64,000 nucleotides of DNA. It comes from Umezawaea sp042738955 (GTDB lineage Bacteria; Actinomycetota; Actinomycetes; Mycobacteriales; Pseudonocardiaceae). Below are positions 51,575 through 59,705 of the stretch, piece by piece (positions within the stretch are counted from its first letter, which is position 1; each line of letters begins with the position of its first letter). The translations under genes and the position numbers were made by a program. The notes below the pieces were generated by a model. The model was not told the origin of the DNA, did not search any database, and was given only the letters and a program-made list of their open reading frames with translations. The stretch covers positions 1 to 64,000 of the forward strand of contig NZ_JBHYHC010000020.1 in assembly GCF_042738955.1 (NCBI RefSeq), given 5' to 3'.

Positions 51575-53101
51575 TCACCGGCCCGCGCGGTTGTCGAACC
51601 GGACTTCCTCGCCCGCCAGGTGCGCCAGGACGAGCCCCAGCACCTCGTCGTGCGCTTCGAGGAACGAGGGGTCGGCCACCACCTGCCCGCCCGGCGGGTA
51701 CAGCTCCGCCAGCGCGGCCTGGTGAACGCCCACTCCGGCGTGCGAGAGCGGACGCAGCATCAACGGCAACGCGTGGCCGTCCTGCTCGATCATCCCCACC
51801 AGGAACGGGACCACCCGGCCGAACGACTCGACGCGCAGGAAGGTGTAGGTGAACCGGGACTCCGCCACGTCCAGCCAGAGGTCCAAGTGCTCGGTGAGCG
51901 GCAGGTCGAGCAACAACGCGGTCCGCGCGGGCCGCCACCCGGCGGCGGCCGGGTGGTCGAGCAGGGAACACGGCACGACCGCGACCACGGGCAGTTCGCT
52001 CCCGTGGACCTCGGCGAGGTCGGTGGCCTGGCGCACCTCCACCACGTGACGGCCATCGTCCTCGCGAATCGTCCGGCGCACCACGCAGAGCACCTCGCCC
52101 GGAGGAGCAGCGCTCCCCGGCTCCCACGCGTAGTTGTCGGCCAACGACGTCGACCTCCGGACGGTGGCGAACAGGTGCGGGCGCTCCAGGTCGGCGGCCA
52201 TCGACTCCAGGGCCGTGGAGCCGGGCAGGACGCGGGCGGGCAGGGGATCGGCGACCGAGAACCCCTCGGTCTCGGTGTTGCCCAGCACCACGGCCCGCGT
52301 CTCGGATTGGCGCAGCAGCCGACCCGGTCGGATGTCGACCGCGCCCGCGATCTCCTGGGCCGCGGACACGAGTTTCGGCGTCCACAGCAGGTGTTCGTTC
52401 ACGCCGAGCGTGTCTTCCACGCCGAGCACCGAGGCCGCCGCGTCGTACATCGCCTCGTTGACCAACACCCACAGCTGTTCCAACGCGGGGTCGAACATCC
52501 GCACGGTGAGCGTGGTGGACTCCAGCAGCGCGGTGAGGCGCGGGTCGTCCGGAAGGTGCGCCCGCCAGTCGGGTCGAGCGCGGCGCAGCCGCCCGAACCG
52601 GCGGTCCGGCAGGTCGCGCTCCCGCAGCCCGGCCAACGAGAAGGTCTCCAGGCCCACGTCGAGCGCCCGCTCGATCACCGCGGTCTGCATGCACGCCCTC
52701 GACGCGGCGTGGGCCACGTGGAAGCGCAGGTACGGGCTGTCGAGCCCCGCGACGACGTCCGCCATCGCGTCGAAGTGCTCCCGGTAGGCGGGATAGCTCC
52801 GCACCACCCGGTCGCGGCTCCAGCCGAGCGCCAGCGCGGGCAGCCACGAGGCGAACGCCTCCTGCAACCGGCGGCTCGCCAGGGTGAGCGCGCCCGCCGT
52901 TTCGCGGTGCCGCTGGTCCCCGGTGGCGGTCCACAGGGCGTGGTACGTCCGCGCCACCGCCCCGAAGCTGGTCGAGTCCTGGAGTTGCTTGTGGTGCGAC
53001 TCGTGCGCGGAGGCGAACTGCGAGCTGTTCGGGTGGTCACCGGGCTGGTGCAGGTGCCAGCGGTCGTGGTCGAAAGAGCCCGAGGCGGGCGTCGAGGTCA
53101 T
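51575..53101 (-). CDS. HExxH-motif protein A, first gene of the TIR operon
   Basis: The 508-residue protein has HESHH at 33-37 (SAHESHHKQLQDSTSFG) and the downstream Glu in RRLQEAFASW. It shares SRACMQTAVIE, LAGLRERDLPDRRF, PHLFATVRRSTSLADNYAW with proteins B and C, but its C-terminus differs (VPFLVGMIEQDGHALPLML). The ATG at 53101 follows GGAGAGCGG. It is the most divergent of the three and the first gene after the only large upstream gap. The function is unknown; the putative zinc-site residues are conserved. Confidence 0.85.
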   Translation of the reverse strand: MTSTPASGSFDHDRWHLHQPGDHPNSSQFASAHESHHKQLQDSTSFGAVARTYHALWTATGDQRHRETAGALTLASRRLQEAFASWLPALALGWSRDRVVRSYPAYREHFDAMADVVAGLDSPYLRFHVAHAASRACMQTAVIERALDVGLETFSLAGLRERDLPDRRFGRLRRARPDWRAHLPDDPRLTALLESTTLTVRMFDPALEQLWVLVNEAMYDAAASVLGVEDTLGVNEHLLWTPKLVSAAQEIAGAVDIRPGRLLRQSETRAVVLGNTETEGFSVADPLPARVLPGSTALESMAADLERPHLFATVRRSTSLADNYAWEPGSAAPPGEVLCVVRRTIREDDGRHVVEVRQATDLAEVHGSELPVVAVVPCSLLDHPAAAGWRPARTALLLDLPLTEHLDLWLDVAESRFTYTFLRVESFGRVVPFLVGMIEQDGHALPLMLRPLSHAGVGVHQAALAELYPPGGQVVADPSFLEAHDEVLGLVLAHLAGEEVRFDNRAGR

Positions 53102-53232
53102 CGAGACCGCTCTCCTTCGCCACCGCGAAAACTGGGGAAATGCGCAGTCGAGCAGACCGCATGACGCTTTCCACCTTATCCGACCGCATAACTGCGGAAT
53201 GCGTGAGCTTCGGGTTCGTCCACGTGAGAATG

Positions 53233-53279
53233 CATTCCCGCCTGTCCCATTGTTTCCTGGGAATGGAAAGTTCGACAGG
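53233..53279. promoter_or_regulatory. Interlocked inverted repeats upstream of the TIR operon
   Basis: CATTCCC (53233-53239) pairs with GGGAATG (53259-53265), and CCTGTC (53241-53246) with GACAGG (53274-53279). They lie in the 265-base lower-GC gap between the TIR operon and the hydrolase gene, and the gap holds no credible gene. A regulatory role for the operon is a guess from position. Confidence 0.35.
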
Positions 53280-53366
53280 TGCTGAGGGCGCGGGCGGCGA
53301 TGGTGTCGCGGCGAGGTGGTGCGTGATGCCGCTACCGACGAACCCGGTGGCTTCTGGCGAGGACGT

Positions 53367-54239
53367 TCACTTCGTGCCCGCGAGGAAGGAGTTCAGGGTG
53401 TGGAGGAACCACTCCGGTGCTTCCTCGGCCACGAAGTGGCCGGTCGGCGCGACGAGTCCCGTGAGGTTGTCGGCGTGGGGCCGCAGGGCGTCCGTGGTCT
53501 GGGTGCCCACGGAGTCCCGGCCGCCGATGGACAAGACCGGCATGGTCAGTCGACGGGTCGCCAGCGCGGCCCGGTTCTCCCGGCCGTCGTCGAGCAGCGT
53601 GCGGTAGTGCTCGAAGCCCCCGCGGAGCCGATCGCGTCCCCGGTAGGCGTCGGCGTAGTAGGCGAGGTTCTCGTCGGTGAACGTCGACGGCGTGCTCCGA
53701 GCGCCGAACGTCGCCCGGATGAACTCGAGTTCGTGGCCGTCCAGCAGCATTTCCGGGATGGCCGGGGCCATGAAGAACCCGAAGTGCCACGAGCCCCCGG
53801 TGACGACGTTCATCGACTCCTCCAGGTCCACGCCGGGGAGGTAGGAGTCGAGCAGCACCACCGCCGCGACGTCGTCGGGGCGGTGCAGCGCCCAGGCGAA
53901 GGCGATCATGCTGCCGATGTCGTGCCCGACGACGACCGCGGGGCCCGCCAAGCCCAGTGCCGCGATCAGGCCGCGCAGGCCGTCGGCCTGGTCGGCTTTG
54001 CCGTACCCGTCGGCGGGGCGCTCGCTTTCCCCGGTGCCGCGCAGGTCCGGGACCACGACGGTGTGGTGCTCGGCGAGGGCGGGCATGACCTTGGCCCAGG
54101 CGCGGCCGGTTTGCGGCCAGCCGTGCAGCAGGACGATCAGTGGTCCCGCACCTCCCACGGCGGCCGACAGCCGGACGCCGTCGACGTCGACGGCTCGGAC
54201 GTCGAAACCCTGGGGTGGCCAGGCGTGGTGAGCTGGCAT
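53367..54239 (-). CDS. Epoxide hydrolase-like alpha/beta hydrolase
   Basis: The 290-residue protein has the alpha/beta hydrolase pattern of epoxide hydrolases: LIVLLHGWPQTGRAW oxyanion motif, VVPDLRGTGESERP, nucleophile Asp in VVVGHDIGS, cap residues with tyrosines (ENLAYYADAY), and His in APTGHFVAEEAPE. ATG 54239 follows CCAGGAG. It would open epoxides to diols or dehalogenate. It lies 34 bases after the SDR gene in a two-gene operon. Confidence 0.88.
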   Translation of the reverse strand: MPAHHAWPPQGFDVRAVDVDGVRLSAAVGGAGPLIVLLHGWPQTGRAWAKVMPALAEHHTVVVPDLRGTGESERPADGYGKADQADGLRGLIAALGLAGPAVVVGHDIGSMIAFAWALHRPDDVAAVVLLDSYLPGVDLEESMNVVTGGSWHFGFFMAPAIPEMLLDGHELEFIRATFGARSTPSTFTDENLAYYADAYRGRDRLRGGFEHYRTLLDDGRENRAALATRRLTMPVLSIGGRDSVGTQTTDALRPHADNLTGLVAPTGHFVAEEAPEWFLHTLNSFLAGTK

Positions 54240-54273
54240 GGGTGTGCTCCTGGTGATCACGAGGTGTGGTGGG

Positions 54274-55011
54274 TCAGGCGGGCATCGAGCTGAGTTCGCC
54301 GCCGCTGGCGACGACGACCGTGCCGTTGATGTAGGCGCTGGCCTCGTCGACGAGGAACCGGACGACGTGCGCGATCTCCTCGGGCTCGCCGATCCGGCCG
54401 CGGACGTTCGCCCGGCCCAGGACTTCGACGTGCTCACCGAGCATCGCGGTGGTGCCCGCGGTCCGGACGGGGCCGGGGGAGACGCCGTTGACCCGCACGC
54501 CGCTGGGACCGAACTCCGTGGCCCAGGACCGGGTCAGCAGTTCGACGGCGGCCTTGGAGGCGCCGTACGCGCCGCCGATCGGCGCGGGGGACGTCGCCGC
54601 CGTCGAGGTGATGGTGACGATGGATCCGCGTCCTCGGCGGGCCATGGCCGGGGCGAGCGCGCCGACCAGCAGGAAGGGGGCGCGGGTGTTGACGGCGAAC
54701 TGCCGGTCGAAGCTGTCGGGGGTCGTGTCCGGTGTGGTGGTGAACGCGTAGACGCCCGCGTTGTTGACCAGGATCTCCACCTCGCCCGCGTCCTCGGCGA
54801 GAGCCAGCACCTCGTCGGCGTCGGCCAGGTCGGCGGTGACGAAGCGGGCGGTGCCACCTCGCGCGGTGATCTCCTCGACGAGCAGGGCGCCTCGCTCCGG
54901 GTCACGGCCGTGGGCGATCACGTGGATGCCGTCGGAGGCGAGCTGGAGGGCGACTGCGCGGCCGATCCCGGCGGTCGCGCCGGTCACGAGGGCGGTGCGG
55001 GTGGTGCTCAT
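54274..55011 (-). CDS. Short-chain dehydrogenase/reductase
   Basis: The 245-residue classical SDR has TGATAGIGRAVALQLA, NNAGVYAF, the catalytic Ser in ITSTAATS, YGASKAAVE and the C-terminal YINGTVVVASGGEL. It is a 3-oxoacyl-reductase-like oxidoreductase of unknown substrate. It is divergent from the TetR at 55091, and the shared gap holds a perfect dyad, so it is TetR-controlled (inference). The epoxide hydrolase follows on the same transcript. Confidence 0.92.
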   Translation of the reverse strand: MSTTRTALVTGATAGIGRAVALQLASDGIHVIAHGRDPERGALLVEEITARGGTARFVTADLADADEVLALAEDAGEVEILVNNAGVYAFTTTPDTTPDSFDRQFAVNTRAPFLLVGALAPAMARRGRGSIVTITSTAATSPAPIGGAYGASKAAVELLTRSWATEFGPSGVRVNGVSPGPVRTAGTTAMLGEHVEVLGRANVRGRIGEPEEIAHVVRFLVDEASAYINGTVVVASGGELSSMPA

Positions 55012-55042
55012 GGGGAGCGTCCTCGCTTTCTGGGTTGTTCTG

Positions 55043-55069
55043 TCCAGAAACGTAGGACAGGTTTCTGGA
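55043..55069. promoter_or_regulatory. Perfect 9+9 dyad, probable TetR operator
   Basis: TCCAGAAAC (55043-55051) and GTTTCTGGA (55061-55069) are exact inverted repeats separated by 9 bases. Inside them TGTCC/GGACA forms a second dyad. The site lies 32 bases before the SDR start and 22 bases before the TetR start. Confidence 0.75.
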
Positions 55070-55090
55070 TTGCGCAACCCAGTCTCGGCT

Positions 55091-55726
55091 ATGCTGGCCG
55101 ACGTGACCGAGGAGCCGAAGCCGCGCCGCCTGACCCCGAAGGGCAGGGCGACCAGGGACCGCATCATCGAGGCCGCGACCGCGCTCATCGCCCGCAACGG
55201 CGTGGCGGGCACCGGCATCGAGGACGTGCGGGCGGCGGCCGAGGTCAGCGGATCGCAGCTCTACCACTACTTCGACAGCAAGCAGGCCCTGATCAGGGCG
55301 GTCATCACCCGGCAGGCCGACTCGGTGCTGCAACCCGGTCAGCCGCGGGTGACGGCGCTGGACAGCTTCGAGGCGCTGCGCGCCTGGGCGGACGCCGCGA
55401 TCGAACGGCAACTCGAGAACGGCTGCCGCGGCGAGTGCAACCTCGGGTCGCTCGCCGGGGAGCTGAGCGTGCGGGACGAGGAGTCCCGGACCGACATCGC
55501 CAACGGCTTCCTGCGCTGGAAGGACCTCATCCTCGACGGGCTGCGCGCGCTGCGCGACCGCGGGGAGCTGCGCGCCGAGGCCGACCTGGACGAGCTGGCG
55601 CTGGCGTTGCTCTCGGCGTTGCAGGGCGGCGTCCTGCTCTCGCAGACGATGCTCCAGGTCCGCCCGCTCGAAGCGTCGCTGAACGCGGCCCTCGCCTACA
55701 TCGACTCGTTCGCCGTCACGTCCTGA
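55091..55726 (+). CDS. TetR-family regulator (LmrA/YxaF-like) 3
   Basis: The 211-residue TetR protein has LTPKGRATRDRIIEAATALIARNGVAGTGIEDVRAAAEVSGSQLYHYFDSKQALI as DNA-binding domain, and CRGECNLGSLAGELS in the ligand half, like the TetR proteins at 37712 and 38583. ATG 55091 or GTG 55103 may be the start. It most likely represses the divergent SDR/epoxide-hydrolase operon and itself through the dyad at 55043. Confidence 0.9.
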   Translation: MLADVTEEPKPRRLTPKGRATRDRIIEAATALIARNGVAGTGIEDVRAAAEVSGSQLYHYFDSKQALIRAVITRQADSVLQPGQPRVTALDSFEALRAWADAAIERQLENGCRGECNLGSLAGELSVRDEESRTDIANGFLRWKDLILDGLRALRDRGELRAEADLDELALALLSALQGGVLLSQTMLQVRPLEASLNAALAYIDSFAVTS

Positions 55727-55784
55727 TCCAGCAGGCGGCCGGCCGCTGAAGTGCTCGCTCGGCGGTGCGGCCCAGAGGGCGGGG

Positions 55785-56102
55785 TCAGCTGGTCTGGTTC
55801 GGGGCCAGCAGGAGTTGGTGGAGGCCGGTGACCCTGAGCACGCGGGTGAGGAAGGCGGGCACGCGGTCCAGGATGACGGTCGTGTCGTTCCGGGTGCTCG
55901 CCTTGTACGCGGCGATGAACACGCTCAAGCCGCTGGAGTCGAGGAACTCCAGGCCTTCCAGGTCGATCACGAGGTCCGCTTCGCTCGCCAGGGAGACCAG
56001 GGCCTCTTCCAGGCGCGGTGCGTTGCCGACCGTCAGCACGCCCGTGACGGCGACGACCGCACGTTCGGGTTCGCGGGTCACCGACCACGACAACTCGTTC
56101 AC
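55785..56102 (-). CDS. STAS-domain anti-sigma factor antagonist (RsbV-like)
   Basis: The 105-residue single STAS domain has LTVGNAPRLEEALVSL, VIDLEGLEFLDSSGLSVFIAAYK, with the phosphorylatable Ser in DSSGL, and VTGLHQLLLA. Such proteins bind the anti-sigma kinase and release sigma factor when unphosphorylated. The GTG overlaps the upstream stop (GTGA). It is the last gene of the three-gene PP2C operon. Confidence 0.92.
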   Translation of the reverse strand: MNELSWSVTREPERAVVAVTGVLTVGNAPRLEEALVSLASEADLVIDLEGLEFLDSSGLSVFIAAYKASTRNDTTVILDRVPAFLTRVLRVTGLHQLLLAPNQTS

Positions 56103-57121
56103 CTGACCGGTTCTCCTTGGAGGACAAGGCCCTCGGTCCAGTGCCGTTGGACGAGGGTGTGCGCGACGGGGTAGTCGCGCAGCGTCGACGCGAGCACGAC
56201 GCCCAGTTCGGCGGACAGCCCCGGATCGGCGTCGCGCGCGGTCAACAGGTGGTCGATCCACACCGCGGTCTCCGGCAGCGGTCGGGGGTCGTTGGTGAGC
56301 AGCGCCACGGACACGGCGTGCAGCGCTTGGTGCAGCACCTCGCGGGACACCTCGGTCACCGGGCCGTTCGTCGTCGTCGCGGACCACCGTGCGCGCAGGG
56401 TCTCCACCAGGTCGTGGTGGTTGATCTCGATGGCCGAGTGCTCGGCCATCAGCGATCGGGGCAGTGGCGGCACCCGGCGCACCACGGCGGGCAGGTCGCG
56501 CAACGCGTCCACCGCGCCGTGGGCGTGGGGCGCCCACGCGGTCGCGCCCAGTGCGCGGGCGCGTCGGTCGTCGCCGCCGAACGCCGAGCCGCCCACCATG
56601 ATCGGGATGCCCGCGGTGGTGCTGGCCTCGATGAACCGGCGGGTCGTCGACATCGCGCCGAGCACCGAGCAGCTCACCGCCGTCGCGTCCGGTCCCACGT
56701 CGTGCAGGCACTGGCTCAACCGGGCGGGGGAGGTGCTGGCGCCGAGCAGGACGACTTCCCAGCCGTGCAAGCGGATCGCGGCGCCGACGATCATCGCGGG
56801 CAGCGCGTGCCACTCGCGTTCCGCGCACGCCACCACGACGCGCCCCCGCGTCACGGGGACGAGGTCCGCGAAGCGGTCGACCTCCTTGGTCGCCGAGATC
56901 GCGACGGCGGTGGCGGCGTGCTCCTTGGCGACCGTCCACTCGCCGCGCTGCCAGCGTTCGCCTACAACGCGCTGCCCGCGGGCGATCACGTCGACGAGCA
57001 CGCTGAGCGGGTCGACCCCGTCGTCGAGGAGTCCTCGCACCAACGCGACCGCCGCCTTTTCGTCCACTGTGGACAAGGCGTGGTCGAAGGCCTCGGTGGG
57101 CAGCCCGTCGGACACCGTCAC
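56099..57121 (-). CDS. Cobalamin-binding-domain signalling protein
   Basis: The 340-residue protein has a B12-binding helical cap (VRGLLDDGVDPLSVLVDVIARGQRVVGERWQRGEWTVAKEHAATA). A Rossmann-like B12 domain follows (VVVACAEREWHALPAMIVGAAIRLHGWEVVLLGAS, His in place of the D-x-H-x-x-G motif's His; PIMVGGSAFG). A ~130-residue helical C-terminus is of unknown type. It may sense light or cobalamin, or act as an RsbS/RsbR-like scaffold (inference). It overlaps both neighbours by 4 bases (GTGA), so the three proteins are made together. Confidence 0.85.
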   Translation of the reverse strand: MTVSDGLPTEAFDHALSTVDEKAAVALVRGLLDDGVDPLSVLVDVIARGQRVVGERWQRGEWTVAKEHAATAVAISATKEVDRFADLVPVTRGRVVVACAEREWHALPAMIVGAAIRLHGWEVVLLGASTSPARLSQCLHDVGPDATAVSCSVLGAMSTTRRFIEASTTAGIPIMVGGSAFGGDDRRARALGATAWAPHAHGAVDALRDLPAVVRRVPPLPRSLMAEHSAIEINHHDLVETLRARWSATTTNGPVTEVSREVLHQALHAVSVALLTNDPRPLPETAVWIDHLLTARDADPGLSAELGVVLASTLRDYPVAHTLVQRHWTEGLVLQGEPVR

Positions 57122-58449
57122 CGCTCGCAGGACACCGCTAGCAGGGCGATGTCGTCGTGGGCGCGGCCGTCGAGGTGCTCCACGACGCTCTGCTCGACGG
57201 CCTCGCACAACGCCACCGGGCCCGCCCCGGCGTAGGCGGGCAGCATGCCGAGGAGCCGGTCCATGCCGTAGAAGCCCTGGGAACCCCGCGCCTCGTCCAC
57301 ACCGTCGGTGAACATCAGGAGCGTGTCGCCGGAAGCGATGTCGACCCGCACCTCGGTGTATTCGACGTCCCGGACGACGCCCGCGGCCATGCCCGCGACG
57401 TCGACCTGGCCGACCTCGCCGGTCGCGTGCACGACGATGGGCGGCGGGTGCCCGGCCACCGCGATGTCGACCGCGGCCGACGTGCCGTCGGCGGACGGGC
57501 GGACACGAGCGCAGACCACGGTGACGAAGCGCGAGGAGTCGTCGTCGCACAGCACGTTGTTCAACACGGCCAGGATCGCCGACGGGCGGCGGTCGAAGTG
57601 CATCGCGGTCTGGATGCTCTGCCGCGCGCGGCCGGTCAACACCGCTGCTTCGACGCCCTTGCCGCACACGTCGCCGAGCACCAGCAACCAGTCGTCCTTC
57701 GACCCGTGGACGTCGTAGAAGTCGCCGCCGATCTCCAGGTGCTCCGCCGCGGGCCGGAACCGGGCGGACACCCGCGCGCCGGGGATGGTGGGCAGGGCGG
57801 GTGGGCGCAGGCTGGCTTGCAGCACGGACGCGATCCGGCTGCGCTCCTCGTAGAGCCTCGCGGAGTCCAGCGCCATCGACGCCTGGTCGGCGATCAGCCG
57901 GGCGAACTCCACCTCCTCCTCGGGGAAGCCGCGACCGGCGCCGCGGATGAGCGCGAGCGCGCCGATCGTGCTCCCGCGCGCGGTCAGGGCCAGGCACAGC
58001 ACGTCCGCGGGGCGGAGTTCGACCGCCTCGTCGCGCAGGCGCGGGTTCGGGATCATCGTGGCCAACGCGCCGGTGCTGTCCAGTTCGAGCGCGACGTGCA
58101 GCAGTTCGTCGTGGCCGGAGCGCAGCACGCGGTCCAGGCCGGTTCCCTCGACGAACGGTCGCGGCGTGGTCGTGGTGAACGTCGGGTCGGCGCCGCCGTG
58201 CAGCGCGAGCCCGTCCGCGTCGTCGACCAGGACCAGCATCGCCCAGTCGGCCATCCGGGGGGTGATCAGGTCGAGCAGGCGCAGCACCGTGCGCCGGAGG
58301 TTGAGCGACCCGGCCAGCGCGCTGCTGATGTCGATCGCCAGATCGACGCGCAGGTGCGCCTGGGCCAGGAGTTCGTGGCCCGTGCTGGCGGCCTCGTCGC
58401 CCAGCACGGAAGCCTCAGCACGCAGCGCTTTTCGACTCCCGGTGGTCAT
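57118..58449 (-). CDS. GAF-domain PP2C phosphatase (RsbU/SpoIIE-like)
   Basis: The 443-residue protein has a GAF domain (~50-205: LRRTVLRLLDLITPRMADWAMLVLVDD, ARLIADQASMALDSARLYEER). A SpoIIE-type PP2C phosphatase domain follows (~215-440: LQASLRPPALPTIPGARVSARFRPA, IGGDFYDV, LGDVCGKGVEAA, LMFTDGVDEAR, DDIALLAV) with the metal-binding Asp residues. It should dephosphorylate the STAS proteins encoded around it. ATG 58449 heads the operon. Confidence 0.93.
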   Translation of the reverse strand: MTTGSRKALRAEASVLGDEAASTGHELLAQAHLRVDLAIDISSALAGSLNLRRTVLRLLDLITPRMADWAMLVLVDDADGLALHGGADPTFTTTTPRPFVEGTGLDRVLRSGHDELLHVALELDSTGALATMIPNPRLRDEAVELRPADVLCLALTARGSTIGALALIRGAGRGFPEEEVEFARLIADQASMALDSARLYEERSRIASVLQASLRPPALPTIPGARVSARFRPAAEHLEIGGDFYDVHGSKDDWLLVLGDVCGKGVEAAVLTGRARQSIQTAMHFDRRPSAILAVLNNVLCDDDSSRFVTVVCARVRPSADGTSAAVDIAVAGHPPPIVVHATGEVGQVDVAGMAAGVVRDVEYTEVRVDIASGDTLLMFTDGVDEARGSQGFYGMDRLLGMLPAYAGAGPVALCEAVEQSVVEHLDGRAHDDIALLAVSCER

Positions 58450-58539
58450 GGTGTCCTCCTCCCCGACGCGTTCGGACGAGGTAGATCTTACCCGCGTCGT
58501 TCGTTCGGGGGCTCGGACGCCGGTCGCGGCCGTCCGGTC

Positions 58540-58917
58540 TCAGGCCGTCCGGAGGGCGTCCAACGCGTCGCGCAGGTCGCTGTGCAGGACGAACAGGTGC
58601 GTCAGGCCCAGGATGTTCAGCGAGCGGTGGATCTGGTCGGTGACCACCACGTGGAGGCGGGCATGGTGGGCGGAGAGGACGTCGCGGGTGCGCAGCATCG
58701 GGTCCAGGGCCACCGAGCCGAAGAACTCCACCCCGGACAGGTCCAGCACGATGTCCGACGGGGCTCGCGGGGCCTCGGCCTGGGCGATCAGGGAGGCGTG
58801 CAGCTGCTCGACCGTGGTGATGTCGATGTCGCCACGAGCCGTGACCACCGGCGAACCGGATTCGTCCTCGGTGACGAACAGCTGCAGTCGGCCTGCCGTC
58901 GAGTTGCTCGCGTCCAC
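58540..58917 (-). CDS. STAS-domain protein (variant anti-sigma antagonist)
   Basis: The 125-residue STAS domain reads VTARGDIDITTVEQLHASL, IVLDLSGVEFFGSVALDPM and LNILGLTHLFVLH. The usual DSSGL loop is FGSVALD: the aligned position still has a Ser, but the acidic residue is moved. GTG 58917 was chosen. It lies upstream of the PP2C gene with a 90-base gap. Likely target of the phosphatase/kinase pair. Confidence 0.85.
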   Translation of the reverse strand: MDASNSTAGRLQLFVTEDESGSPVVTARGDIDITTVEQLHASLIAQAEAPRAPSDIVLDLSGVEFFGSVALDPMLRTRDVLSAHHARLHVVVTDQIHRSLNILGLTHLFVLHSDLRDALDALRTA

Positions 58918-59144
58918 CGTGTTTCCCTGCCGTTTCGTCGCGCCGGATGCCGCCGGGAACGCTACCCCGAGGACGCCGCAGCGTGACGAGTCGGCCCAGG
59001 CAGGTCACGCGGGGTCACTCGAATGGGAGGAAATCGCATGACGACACGCTCGACGGGGTAGCCCGATGCGATGGAGCACCACGTCCGGTGGTGGAATGCA
59101 CGGAGCCCGACTTGACGCCGACGTGGCGAACGAGGAGCACAACG

Positions 59145-59687
59145 ATGGTCGATTCCGACACGACGACACCCTCGCGGTCCGCTGCCGGGCCCGAGGTCGA
59201 GCCCGTCGCGGGGACGGGGTCATCGCGTCCGGTCGTCGCCTCGGTGCTGTCCACCACCAGCCAGGTCTACCTGCCGGTGGCGGGCACCCGCCGCACCGCG
59301 CTGTTGACGATGCCGATCGTCCGCGACGACCTGGCCCTCATCCGGGAGGAGATCCGGCTGTCGCTGCGCTGGTGCTCGCCGGAGGTGGTGGGCGACGTCG
59401 AGCTGGTGGCCACCGAACTGATCTCCAACGCCATCGACCACGCCGGTCTCCCGCACCAGGTGACCATCGCCAGCTACGTGCCGATCACCGGGGAGTTCGC
59501 CGGTCGGGGTGAGGTGCTGATCGAGGTCCTGGACGGTTCCCGCGACGTGACGCCGCTGATCAACCAGTCCACCGCCGGCAGCTACCGGGGCAGGGGGATG
59601 CGGCTGGTGCAGACCTTGTCCCGGTCGTGGGGAGTGCTGCGGGGCGAGCGGACCAAGACCGTCTGGGCCGCGATGGCCCTGTCCTGA
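59145..59687 (+). CDS. Anti-sigma factor serine kinase (RsbW-like HATPase)
   Basis: The 180-residue protein has a ~65-residue N-terminal extension. A GHKL ATPase domain follows, with N-box ELVATELISNAIDHAG, EVLDGSRDVTPL and G-box GRGMRLVQTLS. It should phosphorylate STAS antagonists and hold a sigma factor inactive. ATG 59145 follows CGAGGAG. It is the only plus-strand gene of this module. No sigma factor gene lies near it. Confidence 0.9.
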   Translation: MVDSDTTTPSRSAAGPEVEPVAGTGSSRPVVASVLSTTSQVYLPVAGTRRTALLTMPIVRDDLALIREEIRLSLRWCSPEVVGDVELVATELISNAIDHAGLPHQVTIASYVPITGEFAGRGEVLIEVLDGSRDVTPLINQSTAGSYRGRGMRLVQTLSRSWGVLRGERTKTVWAAMALS

Positions 59688-59705
59688 CCCGCCGCGGGGG
59701 CCTCG

